Shown here: piece by piece, positions 42,895 through 54,550 of the stretch
Position numbering within the stretch: position 1 is the stretch's first letter
How the letters are laid out: each line of letters starts with the position of its first letter
Assembly: GCA_039000515.1 (NCBI GenBank)
Contig: JBCFYV010001001.1
Coordinates: forward strand, 14,355,925 to 14,419,924
Direction of reading: 5' to 3'
From: Timema cristinae
Lineage: Eukaryota > Arthropoda > Insecta > Phasmatodea > Timematidae
Length of the DNA: 64,000 nt
Program-made: the position numbers and the translations under genes
Notes under the pieces: generated by a model
Database searches by the model: none
Told to the model about the DNA's origin: nothing
What the model saw: the letters and a program-made list of their open reading frames with translations, nothing else

Positions 42895-43275
42895 ATTTAT
42901 TGTACAAATGTTGACCTCGGTGATATTGAGGTGAATTACTCGTCTCAGTAGCCAATGTTACGTGGGTTCTAACCCAACTTAAGTCAACCGGATTTTCTTG
43001 AGCGATAAAAATTCGTAGCACAACTTCCTTCGAAGTGGAAGTAAATCCGTCAGTTTCATTTTGATTGTGACATGTAAAAGAACGTTGGAAGGTACGTTTT
43101 CTTGGAAGGGGGTGGGGGTGGGAATTGATAGGTTCTCTCACGCTTGCTCATATAAATAAGTGTGGAAGTAAACGGGAAATCACCACACTTTCTAAACTTT
43201 TCAAGTAAATTGGATATATACCAGATGGTGCAGGCAACCAGCTGAAGGTCTGAGTTCGTGCCCAGCTTAAGATGA
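42895..43275 (+). mobile_element. SINE F, longest copy
   Basis: Head GACCTCGGTGATATTGAGGTGAATTACTCG, box B GTGGGTTCTAACCCAACTTAAG, AAAATTCGTAGCACAACTTCC, GAAATCACCACACTTTC and CCAGATGGTGCAGGCAACCAGCTG. A GGGGGTGGGGGTGGG run interrupts the body. Confidence 0.78.
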
Positions 43276-43419
43276 ATGTAAATCAAACAATTTTGTTTAG
43301 GTTGTTGAGTTAATAAGAAGACGATGGTATTAATAAAGGATCAAATAAATATACCATGTTCGATAGTTTCATCGTTTAAGTCATAACTATTGAAATTTAC
43401 TTGATAAATGGTGATCGAT

Positions 43420-43560
43420 AATTTGTATTTTTAATCCCGGTTGCGTCTAGTGTATTGATAATAGGTTTTCCTACATGGTTCCCTCTACGTAAATACTGGT
43501 AGACCTACATTTCTTCTAATTTCCACTTTACTCATCCAGATCCCAGTGATGTGTATATAC
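43420..43560 (+). mobile_element. SINE C body remnant
   Basis: TTTTTAATCCCGGTTGCGTCTAG, AGGTTTTCCTACATGGTTCCC and TTTCTTCTAATTTCCACTTTACTCATCC. The 73-bp minisatellite starts where the tail should be. Confidence 0.65.
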
Positions 43561-44930
43561 GGATCAGTAGCTGAGAAGATACATGTCTATAGTTCCCTTC
43601 ACAGTGCTACCACCATAAAGATAACCCGGGGTATATATCACTAGTTGAGAAGATACATGTATCTAGTTCTCTTCACAGTGCTACCACCACAAAGATAACC
43701 CGGGGATATATCAGTAGTTTAGAAGATACATGTATCTAGTTCTCTTCACAGTGCTACCACCACAAAGATAACCCGGAGGATATATCAGTAGTTTAGAAGA
43801 TACATGTATCTAGTTCGCTTCACAGTGCTACCACCACAAAGATAACCCGGGGGATATATCAGTAGTTGAGAATATACATGTCTCTAGTTCCCTTCACAGT
43901 GCTACCACCACAAAGATAACCCGGGGGATATATCAGTAGTTGAGAAGATACATGTCTCTAGTTCGCTTCACAGTGCTACCACCACAAAGATAACCCGGGG
44001 ATATATCAGTAGTTGAGAAGATACATGTATCTAGTTCTCTTCACAGTGCTACCACCACAAAGATAACCCGGGGATATATCAGTAGTTTAGAAGATACATG
44101 TATCTAGTTCTCTTCACAGTGCTACCACCACAAAGATAACCCGGGGATATATCAGTAGTTTAGAAGATACATGTATCTAGTTCTCTTCACAGTGCTACCA
44201 CCACAAAGATAACCCGGGGATATATCAGTAGTTTAGAAGATACATGTATCTAGTTCTCTTCACAGTGCTACCACCATAAAGATAACCCGGGGGATATATC
44301 AGTAGTTTAGAAGATACATGTATCTAGTTCCTTCACAGTGCTACCACCACAAAGATAACCCGGGGATAGATCAGTAGTTTAGAAGATACATGTATCTAGT
44401 TCTCTTCACAGTGCTACCACCACAAAGATAACCCGGAGGATATATCAGTAGTTTAGAAGATACATGTATCTAATTCCTTCACAGTGTACACTACAAAGAT
44501 AACCCGGGGGATATATCAGTAGTTTAGAAGATACATGTATTTAGTTCTCTTCACAGTGCTACCACCACAAAGATAACCCGGAGGATATATCAGTAGTTTA
44601 GAAGATACATGTATTAGTTCTCTTCACAGTGCTACCACCACAAAGATAACCCGGAGGATATATCAGTAGTTTAGAAGATACTTGTATCTAGTTCTCTTCA
44701 CAGTGCTATCACCACAAAGATAACCCGGAGGATATATCAGTAGTTTAGAAGATACATGTATTTAGTTCTCTTCACAGTGCTACACCACAAAGATAACCCG
44801 AGGATATATCAGTAGTTTAGAAGATACATGTATCTAGTTCTCTTCACAGTGCTATTACCACAAAGATAACCCGAGGATATATCAATAGTTTAGAAGATAC
44901 ATGCCTCTAGTTCCCTTCACAGTGCTACCA
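43555..44930. repeat. 73-74-bp minisatellite, ~18-19 copies
   Basis: The unit reads ATATATCAGTAGTTTAGA, AGATACATGTATCTAGTTCT, CTTCACAGTGCTACCACCAC, AAAGATAACCCGGGG. Each unit holds the perfect palindrome GATACATGTATC. Units vary by G-run length and small deletions, more so at the right end. Confidence 0.95.
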
Positions 44931-45240
44931 GTGTAGAAGTAGTCCGAGATTCTGCGAGCCTGTAATTCTATAAAAAGACACGCAGGTTTAATTTGATGCC
45001 CAACAGTAAAACTAGTTGACTCGTCAACCAAGCTGTACTCTCTCGTCACTCTGAGAACATGTAGGAAAGTATTGTAATACAACTCCATCAGTACCGTCAC
45101 ACGAACACACTATCTAGGATGTCTGGAGCGCATCCTGCGTGAAATGTGTCCTCGATTGTTGTGTTATCAAGGAGAACCAAAATGACGTTGTTTGAAGGTA
45201 GAAGAGCACTTAAGAGTATATTTTAAGTCACGTTAGCTAT
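44931..45240. other. Unassigned moderately GC sequence
   Basis: A minus-strand frame with MELYYNTFLHVLRVTREYS and HQIKPACLFIELQARRI is open for about 70 codons. I recognise no family; it may be an old transposon piece. Confidence 0.3.
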
Positions 45241-45261
45241 GATTTTGTTTTAAAATCTTAT

Positions 45262-45312
45262 TTTTCAGCATGCCTTAGTACCCGTTCGTGATACACGTAT
45301 GTTAATAACCTT
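45262..45312 (-). mobile_element. SINE tail fragment
   Basis: Plus strand GCATGCCTTAGTACCCGTTCGTGATACACG matches the shared tail only. Confidence 0.6.
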
Positions 45313-45439
45313 CTAAAATGGGTATTTAGAATTTTATTATTTATATTCTTTTCTAAAGTAAGGTGGGTGTGTATGGAACACGTGAAATGGCTAGTACGTT
45401 TGCATTTTTTTAACAACACTTTTTTTTTGCTGATATAAA

Positions 45440-45560
45440 TAATATACTAACTCAAGATAGGGATAGCGTATTAATGAGTGACTGGATAGAACTACATCAA
45501 GATAGGGATATCGTATAATGAGGATGGACTGGATAGAACTACCTCAAGATCGGGGTAGGC
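45440..45560 (+). repeat. Short second expansion of the same LINE segment
   Basis: Two to three units of GGACTGGATAGAACTAC, then CTCAAGATAGGGATA..GTATAATGAG. They match the 29690-30720 unit but with their own variants (GGATAGAACTAC, GATAGGGATATCG). This looks like an independent small tandem duplication in another LINE copy. Confidence 0.75.
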
Positions 45561-46173
45561 GGGTGACTATAGTAAGTGCGGAATGAACCTGTACTCCGAT
45601 AGCGAGCCCTTGGTGTACACCAGTTATCTATAGCTCTGTGAGGCAATTTTAGAATATCCTTTACTTGTTTTATACACTATAAAATAGCATAAGTAATTAG
45701 AATTGTCCATTTTTTTTTCAAATATGAATAAAGCACATTTTGCTAAAGTCGCATTCAGAACATTATATGTTTGTTTTTTCATTTATACTCATACAATTTA
45801 ACTTTCATTATTGAATTTTCATTATATAAGTGTACACATTAAATGAGGTATCCAGAATGCGTTTTTTTTCTGGTCAAAGGGATCCTTACGTCTAAATTGT
45901 TTGTGAATCCTGGCCTTAGAACATGGGCCTACTAGATGGGTAGTAAAAAATATATTCATAAAAAACGTTACCCAATTAAAGCAACACGATAATATTGGAG
46001 AAAGTTTCTGTATACATTGCACAATAGCCTGTGAATTAAAAGTTGATACAAAACGAAAACTACTAACATATGTGATCTCCCACTTAATAAAATGTCCAGA
46101 GATATATTCTCACGTATAGGTGTTATTTTTCAATGATACGTTATATGATTAAATGATTAATCCTTAAGGTAAG

Positions 46174-46482
46174 GGTAACCTGGTGGTCTAGGGGTAAGGT
46201 GTCAGACTTCTGTGCTGGAGTCCGGGGTTCAATCCTCGGTCCCGGCAAAGATTTATCTGATTGACAAACCCTTTCCTTCACCTCTGACAAGACGTGTATT
46301 AATCACAACTTGTGAATGTGTGGAATGCCAGGCCTTCGCCGTGGTTCGGATCCCACTTTAAACTGTAGGTCCTTCATTTCATACACATTCACCCTAGCAT
46401 TACACATTAGCGTAAGTGCATTTAACCCGAACGGGTAGTAAGACACGGTGCTAATAATATTATTAATAATAATAATGATAAT
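46174..46482 (+). mobile_element. SINE A, full-length
   Basis: Complete head to tail with TAATAATATTATTAATAATAAT. Flanks CCTTAAGGTAAG (left) and CCTAAGGTAAG (right) look like a target-site duplication with one indel. Confidence 0.9.
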
Positions 46483-46511
46483 ACCTAAGGTAAGAGTGTA
46501 GGTAATGTGAT

Positions 46512-46828
46512 AAAGAGTTATGTGTTTATAGTTTTTGTAAGTTAGCAAAACTTTTTTTTGACAAACTAAAATAAAATATTTCTCCATTAGAAACAGAGAG
46601 TTTAATTTTCTTCACATCAACAGATGTTTAATATCTATCAAGGGTGTCCTGGAACATGATGGAAAATTTCTCTCTTCATTTAAAAAGTTTCTACTTTATA
46701 TGCTCATGAGACATGACAAATATTCATGAATTGTTTATTTTACAAAATGAATAGAATTAAACTCTACGTTTCTACTAGAGCAATTTTTTTTGCAAAAAAA
46801 AAATGTTATAAAAACTACAAAAACTCTT
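46512..46828. mobile_element. ~320-bp palindromic MITE copy
   Basis: Both arms are recognisable (GTTTTTGTAAGTTAGCAAAAC.., ATTAGAAACAGAGAGTTTAATTTTC; right: AACTCTACGTTTCTACTAGAGCAA, ATAAAAACTACAAAAACTC), with part of the centre lost. It lies close to the 3' end of a SINE A copy. Confidence 0.82.
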
Positions 46829-46934
46829 TTTATTTATTTTATTCCGCGTTCAATACACTTTCACCTTAAATTTTCATTCTTAATTTATTTGAGGTATTTT
46901 ATGTGCACTTTCTGAACCGACTGGTTATAACCAC

Positions 46935-47122
46935 ACTCGACTTATAAACTAACTCAAGTCTATAACAGACACAACATCCAGCCCCCACCGTTAATTCACA
47001 TTTGAAAAGGGAAAAACTCCCATTTCGCCATCGACAAATTTTTCGGCCATGTCAACCAGGAATCAAACCTGGGACTCTTAGATCAGTGGACAGACACTCT
47101 ACCGACTGATCTAAGGTGTTGG
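46935..47122 (-). mobile_element. SINE D
   Basis: Plus strand: GTCTATAACAGACACAACATCC, CCACCGTTAATTCACATTTG, and a well preserved head AATCAAACCTGGGACTCTTAGATC, then CTACCGACTGATCTAAGGTG. Confidence 0.82.
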
Positions 47123-47339
47123 ACCACACTTTATAGCGAGAGAGTTCAGTTGATTTTCAGTCAATATCGACTTTAAAACTTGATAATAAAATAGGGAGCT
47201 AATTGTAGTGAGCTATATCCAAGTGGTGGGTGGTACTAGGACCAAGAACCTTAACAGCGCGTAAATATCAACTGTGTATAGTCGGTATGCGATAACATTT
47301 TACCTTTTTTTTATGTCATGTCAAAAACCACTAAAGATA

Positions 47340-47536
47340 TTAATATTATTATTATTATTAGCACCGCGTCTTACTACCCATTCGGGTTATACGCACTTGC
47401 GCTAATGTGTAATACTAGGGTGAATGTGAGATGAAATGGAGGACCTACAGTTTAACGTGGGATCCGAACCACGGTGGAGGTCTGGTATTCCCCACATTCA
47501 CAAGTTATATTAATATACGTCTTGTCAGAGGTGAAG
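47340..47536 (-). mobile_element. SINE A, 5'-truncated with 11-bp TSD
   Basis: CACTAAAGATA lies at 47329-47339 and 47537-47547. Tail and body are present, and the copy stops at GTCAGAGGTGAAG before the head. Confidence 0.93.
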
Positions 47537-47639
47537 CACTAAAGATAGATCTAGTGTAATCCACCACATGGATATGTCTGTCATTTTAATAAGTGAGATG
47601 TAAACTGACTTTAATTTTTTAAATTTACAAATCTTATTT

Positions 47640-47822
47640 TTCTTACCACCGCATATTACTACCCGTTCGGGTCATACGCTTTTATACTAATTAATACAAT
47701 GGTTTTATGGATTGGGAAAAGTTATATTTTTATAGGAAATGTACCCGAATTTGCATGTAAAATCATTTTTGGAAAACCACCCTCAATACCTCCGACCGAG
47801 ATTCGAACATATATCTCCTCAT
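47640..47822 (-). mobile_element. SINE C, head lost
   Basis: Plus strand: CCACCGCATATTACTACCCG, GGAAATGTACCCGAATTTGC, CGACCGAGATTCGAAC. Confidence 0.82.
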
Positions 47823-48549
47823 CTCTCCATGTATGTCTATATACCTGTCCGGTTTGATGAATTTTGTTCAAACTTTATATAGTCATATCTCAGGGATTCT
47901 TTAAATTTTTGTTTTAGTCCTAATATTAAGAGAAGTTAATTGATAAATGATTTTTGAAAATTAGAATCTTTTTTAAAATGACCTTCTATTTTAAGATTTT
48001 AGAAAACATGAATCAATTATTTAATCTGAAAATTTTGTTTAATACCGATCTTCGGTGTTTTATATATCAAATAACAATGAATACTTGTTTTATACGAAAC
48101 ATTAATTTATTTTAATATCATGACTGATTGTTGAAAATTTGTATTTAGTAAAAATATCGATAGAAATTTTGTTCAAAATTGATTAATGAAGAGAGCTTTA
48201 TATTATTTTTAAGAAATGTCAAGAAAACTTAACTAATTGGTTATTTTCTGATAACGGGATTTTTTTAAATTTGTCACAAATTATTATGAGGGGTTAGGCC
48301 TGTCTCTGACAAGTGTAATTTTGGATTTGGCGTAAAGTATGTTCCATCTTGTTTTGATTTATTTTTAGATTTATTTATTTCTAAATAGGAGATAGAACGA
48401 TATGTGTCAGAATATCAGTATTTGATTTTTCTCAAGTTTCGGATTTTCCTCATAAATAATATACTGCATGGTTCATAGGCCAAAACTTTATCTATAACTT
48501 TAGTCGTGTGATCGCATTGCGTCTAAGCCCCCCTAGTAACAATCCCTTA

Positions 48550-49015
48550 AATAAAAACGTTTTAAGAATATTGGAGGTGTCTACAACACTTAAGTAATCA
48601 ATGTACGAAGTTTAGGATTTGTAACTTTTTAAAATCTTATCGAGAAGTCTTAGAATAATTTTGGACAAACATATATAATAGTGGTGTGATAAGACCACCC
48701 TGGAGATACTCCCCCCACCCCCTCAGGAAATCTAGGTTTAAAGAATTTTGGGGTTAGCTACAACACTTAAATAATAAGTGTGTGTGAAGTTTCAATTTTG
48801 TAAATTTATCGGGAAGTTTGAGAAAAACTTTGGACAAACATATATAATAGTGGTGTGATAAAACCCACCCTGGGGCTACTGTCCCCCACCCCTCACGAAA
48901 TCTAAGTTTTAAGAATTTTGGGGCTAGCCACAACACTTAAATAATCAGTGTGTGTGAAGTTTCAATTTTGTAAACTTATCGGGAAGTTTTAGAAAAACTT
49001 TGGCCGGACAAACAG
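48550..49015. repeat. ~170-bp tandem repeat, 2.7 copies
   Basis: Three successive blocks share TTTAAGAATTTTGGGG.TAG, CTACAACACTTAAATAATCA, GTGTGTGAAGTTTCAATTTT, ACAAACATATATAATAGTGG and a CCACCC..CCCCCACCCC segment. The first copy is the most diverged. Confidence 0.85.
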
Positions 49016-49059
49016 TCACCACATGGAATTTATTATACTGATAGGCAATAGGTTAAAAG

Positions 49060-49400
49060 ACGTACATTGGGTTTATCTCTCTGCGTATTATTTTTTTCAG
49101 TATTTTTTGAACTCAGGAAAGTCCGAAGTAGGCGTGAATAAAGTATAGTGTCCATGTAGAGAGACTTTCCGTCACGTTTTCCTGTCGGAGGATTATGTAA
49201 AAAAGAGGTGAAGCGCTTGAGAAGACCTTGAAAGTTCTGTTACGTACAAGGATGATACAGGATCTGTTTCTTTTTGCTTTAATAGTTCCCTTGAAAAGAA
49301 GAGAACCTGTATCCCTCACTAAAGTGAATTGGAAGACTGTAGGCCTATACAATAACACAGTAACAACGTGAATCCTGGACAACGATTCAGATAAATCAAC
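49060..49400. other. Unassigned; 97-codon minus-strand frame
   Basis: The frame (49113-49406) has no recognised motif and no splice or promoter context. I do not call it a gene. Confidence 0.3.
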
Positions 49401-49408
49401 TAGCAATT

Positions 49409-49675
49409 ACCCGCCTCGGTTGCGTAAGTTAGCCAACGCGCTAGATTATTGTTTAGCTAGACTGCCAAAGATGGGGTGATTGAGGTTCGAGTCTCGGTCG
49501 GGTGAATTGGGGTGATTTTTCACAAAATGCTTTTCCACGCTCTCTTCAAGCAAATGTGGGTTCACTCCCTCTAAATTCAACCTTCTCCATTCCTAACCAT
49601 TAGCGTAATTATTACTTAAGAGTATAACACGAATGGGTAGTGAGACGCGATAGTAAATAAATAATTATAACAACA
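49409..49675 (+). mobile_element. SINE B, full-length
   Basis: Complete, with box B GAGGTTCGAGTCTCGG and tail CACGAATGGGTAGTGAGACGCG. The 7-bp direct repeat AGCAATT lies at 49402-49408 and 49676-49682. A SINE D follows immediately. Confidence 0.9.
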
Positions 49676-49683
49676 AGCAATTG

Positions 49684-49933
49684 GTCCCGACACCTTATTT
49701 CAACCAGTTGCTTTCTGTTTAACCAGCTAATAGTCCCGGGTTCGATTCCTGGAATGGCCAAAAAATGTATAATTGAGGAAATATGGGGTTCTCCTTTCAC
49801 AGTGATGCATTAACGGTCAGGGGATGAGTGGTGTGTCTGTTCTAGATTTAAATTAGCTTATAAGTCGTGCGCTGATATAATCAGTCTTTTCAGAAAGTGC
49901 AGGATAAATACCTTAATTGAATTATATGAAAAG
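49684..49933 (+). mobile_element. SINE D with 10-bp TSD
   Basis: CAAGCAATTG lies at 49674-49683 and 49934-49943. Box B is CCCGGGTTCGATTCCTGG; the body has TTTCACAGTGATGCATTAACGG and TGTTCTAGATTTAAATTAG; the 3' end is GGATAAATACC. Confidence 0.88.
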
Positions 49934-50829
49934 CAAGCAATTGTTTTATGTATTGTGAAAGAATACAACTGATAATCTTGTTTGATTCGTAGGTCTAACA
50001 GTCCTTGAACTAACAAACAGGAAACAGGATTTCCAAATTATTTCATGGTGGGTCATTCGATATGCCTCAAGATTTTTTTAATTACAATTTTATGACAAAT
50101 ATTGATTCCAATGGATAAAGGAACACACAGAGAAAGAAAATAGATGTCACGAATATAGAAAATATACACAACCTGGAAATATTTTCTAAAACAAAAGTTT
50201 GTTATCGTCTTACAAACTAGCAATAGTTATTTCGCCTTAAGGCGGCCATCTCGATCAGCGAGAAAATATCAATCATTGTCAGGCCATACGGTTTAAAATA
50301 CAATTATTATATGTGTCGTTTTATAGAACTATTTCTCTATTATATCCAATATTATACACCATTTCGCTCTTCACTTACTACCACCATTTGTAATATCATT
50401 AAGAAAGAGGGGAAATAAAACTAAAAACCTTTTTACTCAAGTTAAAGAGGAAAGCTCGCTGCTAGTTCTGAAATATCTTTAAAAAAATAATGGTTAGATT
50501 ATACAAAAAAAAAGTCGTTGAAAATGAGCTAATGTCACATTTTCACACTTTTTACTTTCCATCAACACTTTAGAGAGTGAAGTATTGTGATCTTTAAAAA
50601 TATCAAACTCGAGATTTTGATAAACATCGACGTTTCATGGCCCCTTGAAACTAAAAGGCTGTTTTCGCAATGCCGTTTGTTTCTCTATCTATCTATATAT
50701 TGGGTTAGTGCCGAAACTATTTTATTTATTGGGCTAAAACTCTGTCTCTATGGTTTTCATAAGGTCCTCCTCTAAGGGATTTTTGTAATTAGCTAGCTAA
50801 CCCTAAATTTAAAGGTATTCTATTGAAGA

Positions 50830-51140
50830 GCAAAAGGGAACAAATCGATTTTCTTGAAATTTTCTTTAACGATTTTGATTAAAGTTTATATATTGACATT
50901 GTTTACATCTATACACAAAATGGCAATTGTCATTTTCTAATGAAAATTACTTTGAGGGTACTTCACATGGAGGATATTTTCCAATATTGATCCTTTTTCC
51001 GCAACTATTTGAGATACGAAATAACTTATAATTTTAAAGTTGTAGTACTATTAAAGATACGAATCGTTTATTTGAAATATATTTTTATAAAACCAATAAT
51101 CTCTTAGCTATAAGCAAATATATATTATTAAACTTTTAAA
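50830..51140 (+). repeat. Dispersed repeat R1, copy 3
   Basis: AAATCGATTTTCTTGAAATT, CATTTTCTAATGAAAATTACTTTGAGGGTAC and GCAACTATTTGAGATACGAAATAACTTATAA match the 27.8 and 28.3 kb copies. The upstream block 50570-50700 (ACATCGACGTTTCATGGCCC, CGCAATGCCGTTTGT) matches 28110-28210 and 32860-32940. Confidence 0.72.
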
Positions 51141-51546
51141 TTCGGATCTTTGAAAATGAATTTGATTCTTATGCTCTTTAGTGTATAAGGCTTTTTCTAT
51201 TTTCTCGATTTTTCTGTAACAGTGCTCCTAGTTTCTAATGCCACAAAATAAGTAACAATGTACTATATTATTTCGTGTATTGTCTTTGGTGTAATATTTC
51301 TATGAAAATGTATAGACATATTTATTCTAACAAATCTTACAAGTTTTTAGTAAATGTCTATTTTAATATAAAAAAGGGAGAAAGTGTGTGTGATGCACCG
51401 TACCATTTGTTTTAATATTAATAAGATTCTAAATAGAGGGATGTTAAAGAAAGAGAGCCCTGTTGGAATATTTCAACATTATTTTGGCACAAACTGTATT
51501 TTGAAATAATGGCTCCCAGAATTAAGGTGCATTAGCAGGTGCTGCG

Positions 51547-51869
51547 AGTAATTTTACAGTTTTTATAGCATTACATTTTTTTGACCAAAATAAATCAAAC
51601 ATTTCTCCAGTAGCAACCTATAGTTTATTTTTCTGCACATGTTAATATAAACAGATCTTGAATATCTGTCAAGGGGTGTCCTGGAATTTTGTCAAAACTC
51701 TTTCTATTTATTTATAAAGTTTTGGAAAAATCCCAGGGCACCCTTGACAGATATTCAAGATCTGTTTATATTAGCATGTGCAGAAAAATAAACTCTAGGT
51801 TGCTACTGGAGAAATATTTGATTTATTTTGGCCAAAAAATTTCAATTCTATAAAAACTGTAAAAACACT
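51547..51869. mobile_element. ~320-bp palindromic MITE family, best hairpin copy
   Basis: The arms are near-perfect inverted repeats of about 130 bp: GT(TTTT)ACAGTTTTTATA, CAAAATAAATCAAA.ATTTCTCCAGTAG, then GATCTTGAATATCTGTCAAG and GGTGTCCTGG. The arms meet near TTTATAAAGTTTTGG. RNA from either strand would fold into a long hairpin. No ORF is present. Confidence 0.9.
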
Positions 51870-52147
51870 AGCGCCCCCCTCGGCCGCATCTTAATATTTC
51901 GCTAGAGCTGAACGTGTCTGTACCTATAAATGTTTAGCTAGCCGAAGCGGCACATTTAAGAAGACATTTCTAAGCGTTATTAAATATTCGTTCATACACC
52001 AAGCCATACAACCTGTAAATTGTACTTTGTGAAAGATGATGCCAAGCTATATTTAGTGTACTTTTGTAAATGCTGTATTTTCTAAATTTATTTTTCTAAT
52101 GTTCGAATATATGTTTCCTATTGCTAATCACTATCACTAAAAACCTA

Positions 52148-52375
52148 AACCGCAATAGTGGTCTCATATACTAAGGCGTAAAGCTTGCAATAGATTGGAT
52201 TAACGTTAAAAAGGAGTCCAAGGATCGAATCTCAGCTGAGTGTTTTTTTTTTTTTTTTTTTTTTTGCTAAATGGTTTTTCTACCTCCCCACTACGAAAAT
52301 TGCCTCTATAATTTTACCTTTCTACTACCCTTCTCTACTGGTGTAAATATGCGAATAGACCTTATGAGTATTGAT
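52148..52375 (+). mobile_element. SINE C with poly-T insertion
   Basis: GTGGTCTCATATACTAAGGCG, GGATCGAATCTCAGCTGAG, a 22-base T run (52244-52265), GCTAAATGGTTTTTCTACC and a diverged tail. Confidence 0.72.
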
Positions 52376-52390
52376 TAAGAAAATAAATGA

Positions 52391-52630
52391 CCGGCTTTAA
52401 TGGCCGAAAATTCTAAGGCATCACCCGCGTGTTATGTTGGCCTTCCGATGACGGAGTGATTGAGGTTCGAATCCCGGTAACGTCTATTGAGGGTGGGTTT
52501 TCCTAAACGGTTTCCCACTCTCCATCCACGAGATAACTTGTAAAATTCTTCCTTACTCATTCCTACCAGAGTGGAGTAATTATCATATATGCGTGTAGCC
52601 TGAACTTTAAGTAAGACGCGGTAATAAAAA
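52391..52630 (+). mobile_element. SINE C
   Basis: CGGCTTTAATGGCCGAAAATTCTAAGGC, GAGGTTCGAATCCCGG, TTTCCCACTCTCCATCCACG and tail CCTGAACTTTAAGTAAGACGCGG. Confidence 0.86.
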
Positions 52631-52759
52631 AGATGTCATTAAGATAAAGTAATCTCAGATACCGCATTAGACTTAAAAAAAACTTTGTTCAAATTTAAAA
52701 TGTCACCTCTTAGTCAAATATCCTGTCGTCATAAGTAGGCTAGGTAAAGGGTACACATT

Positions 52760-52940
52760 TACAGATGCGTCAGTCTCGTCTCGTCTGGTATTTCGGCTAC
52801 CGGTAGGTTGGAAATTGAATCCCAGAAAAGGTGTATTGAAGTGATTTTTTACCTTCATGGTTTCACAACCTCTACCCACGTTAACGCTGGTGAATTTATT
52901 TTTAATTATACTTTTTTTTTCCATTCCTACCCCATAAACG
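52760..52940 (+). mobile_element. SINE B/C remnant
   Basis: GGAAATTGAATCCCAGAAAAGG, CATGGTTTCACAACCTCTACCCACG and TCCATTCCTACCCCATAAACG remain. Its 3' end is replaced by the MITE at 52940. Confidence 0.6.
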
Positions 52941-53171
52941 TGGATAACCTCAACACTTCTTGAATATCTGTCAGGGATTGTCCTGGAATTTAATGACATT
53001 TTCTATTAATTTTAAAAGTTTCTCATTTAATGCCGCTATATTTATGACATGTATTCAACAACTGTTGATATCACCTTGTGAAAAAAATTAAACTCTAGGC
53101 GTTTTACTGGAGAAATATTTTTATTTATTTTGCCCCAAAAAGGTTTGTTATAAAAAACTGCAAAAACACAT
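52940..53171. mobile_element. ~320-bp MITE family, right two-thirds
   Basis: It starts inside the left arm at CAACACTTCTTGAATATCTGTCAGGGATTGTCCTGG and runs to ATAAAAAACTGCAAAAACAC. The left terminal part is absent, and a degenerate SINE C body abuts it. Confidence 0.8.
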
Positions 53172-53204
53172 ACTTTAACTCGTATTCTCACAGCCTCACC
53201 ATAA

Positions 53205-53411
53205 TGCCTGCCCCACTATAAGCATTTAATTAAACTAACGGGTAATGAATGAGTAAGGAAATAGTTTAGATGAAATGTAACCGTATTTGCTTGAAGGGAG
53301 AGCTGGAAAACATTTAGGTAAAACCACATTCAATCACCCAAACGAAATTCGAACCTCGATATCCCCGTCACCATAAATATAGAGTAGATAACCTTGGCGT
53401 TTAGTCCGTGT
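53205..53411 (-). mobile_element. SINE C, diverged
   Basis: Plus strand: GGTAATGAATGAGTAAGGAAATAG, GTATTTGCTTGAAGGGAGAG, AATTCGAACCTCGATATCCCCG. Its head end is interrupted by a young SINE A. Confidence 0.8.
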
Positions 53412-53423
53412 GCACCGGTTAGA

Positions 53424-53680
53424 TTATTATTATTATTATTATTATTAGCACCGCGTCTTACTACCCGTTCGGGTTATACGCACTTACGCTAATGTGTAAT
53501 GGTAGGGTGATTGTGAGATGAAATGAAGGACCTACAGTTTAACGTGGAATCCGAACCACGGTGGCGACCTGGCATTCCCCACATTCACAAGATGTCTTGT
53601 CAGAGGTGAAGGAAGGGTTTGGCAATCAAATAAATCTTTGCCGGGACCGAGGATTGAACCCCGGCCGCCAGCATAGAAGC
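53424..53680 (-). mobile_element. SINE A, 5'-truncated in head, 12-bp TSD
   Basis: GCACCGGTTAGA lies at 53412-53423 and 53681-53692. Box B is kept and the first ~35 bp of the head, with box A, are lost. It inserted into the 5' head region of an older minus-strand SINE C (53205-53411). Confidence 0.93.
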
Positions 53681-54339
53681 GCACCGGTTAGAGCAGTAAA
53701 TAATTTAGGTTTTACTCATAGTATGGAAAATGTTGTGGTCAACAAATTGATGCAAGTCTTAGTAAATTACTCGTAACTCTAGATAAGACAATTCTCTTAC
53801 TAAGCATTTTATGCTTCCGATTAAGTTGAGCCAAGTAATTGGAAATTAACAGTTTCATTGATCTACGTAGTCTATCGCGTCACTTTTTTCAGAGGTGGCA
53901 AAAATATTTTTCAATTTTGCCACAGGTGGTGTGAATAAAAAGTGAAATTTGCCACACTATATAAAAATTGAGAAAATAGTTGGCTCACTCGAACATTTAA
54001 AATAACATCCAATGTTTGAAAAAGTTTATTCAAAACAAGTACATTTGACTACTTGGTTGCAACTGCCTTGTCACAAATGATAAAAATTGTTCAAGAAAAA
54101 AAATTTAAGAAAATTTAATGCGAAATTTTACAATCTTTTTGTCTGACAATTTGTAAAAACATTAGTTTGGTATTTGAATTCAATGCGCATGCGTAATGCT
54201 CACAATGTTATGCAGGAAATATCAAGCTACAAACATCACACGCCATAAGGAAAAAGTTTATGTTACGGTGGGGGCTTACAAACACAAATCCACCACACTT
54301 TTGTCGACATTTCGCCACTCCACTTGTGGAGATTGGTGA

Positions 54340-54550
54340 TAGGGTTGACCACCCAAGTAAATAGACACTTGATTGATGATCATGGGGATATAGTTTGAAT
54401 CCCGGCCAGGTGTGTACAGAGGGTGTATTTTACTACATGTTCTCCCATTCTTTCTCAACGCCGATGAGTGTACTTCCTCTAAATTCTACCTTCCCCATCC
54501 CTAACTGATTGGTACTAATATATGATAGCTAAAACGGGTAGTAAGATCTA
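54340..54550 (+). mobile_element. SINE C, diverged
   Basis: GTTTGAATCCCGGCCAGG, CTACATGTTCTCCCATTCTTTCTC, CTTCCTCTAAATTCTACCTTCCCC and tail TAAAACGGGTAGTAAG. Confidence 0.78.
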
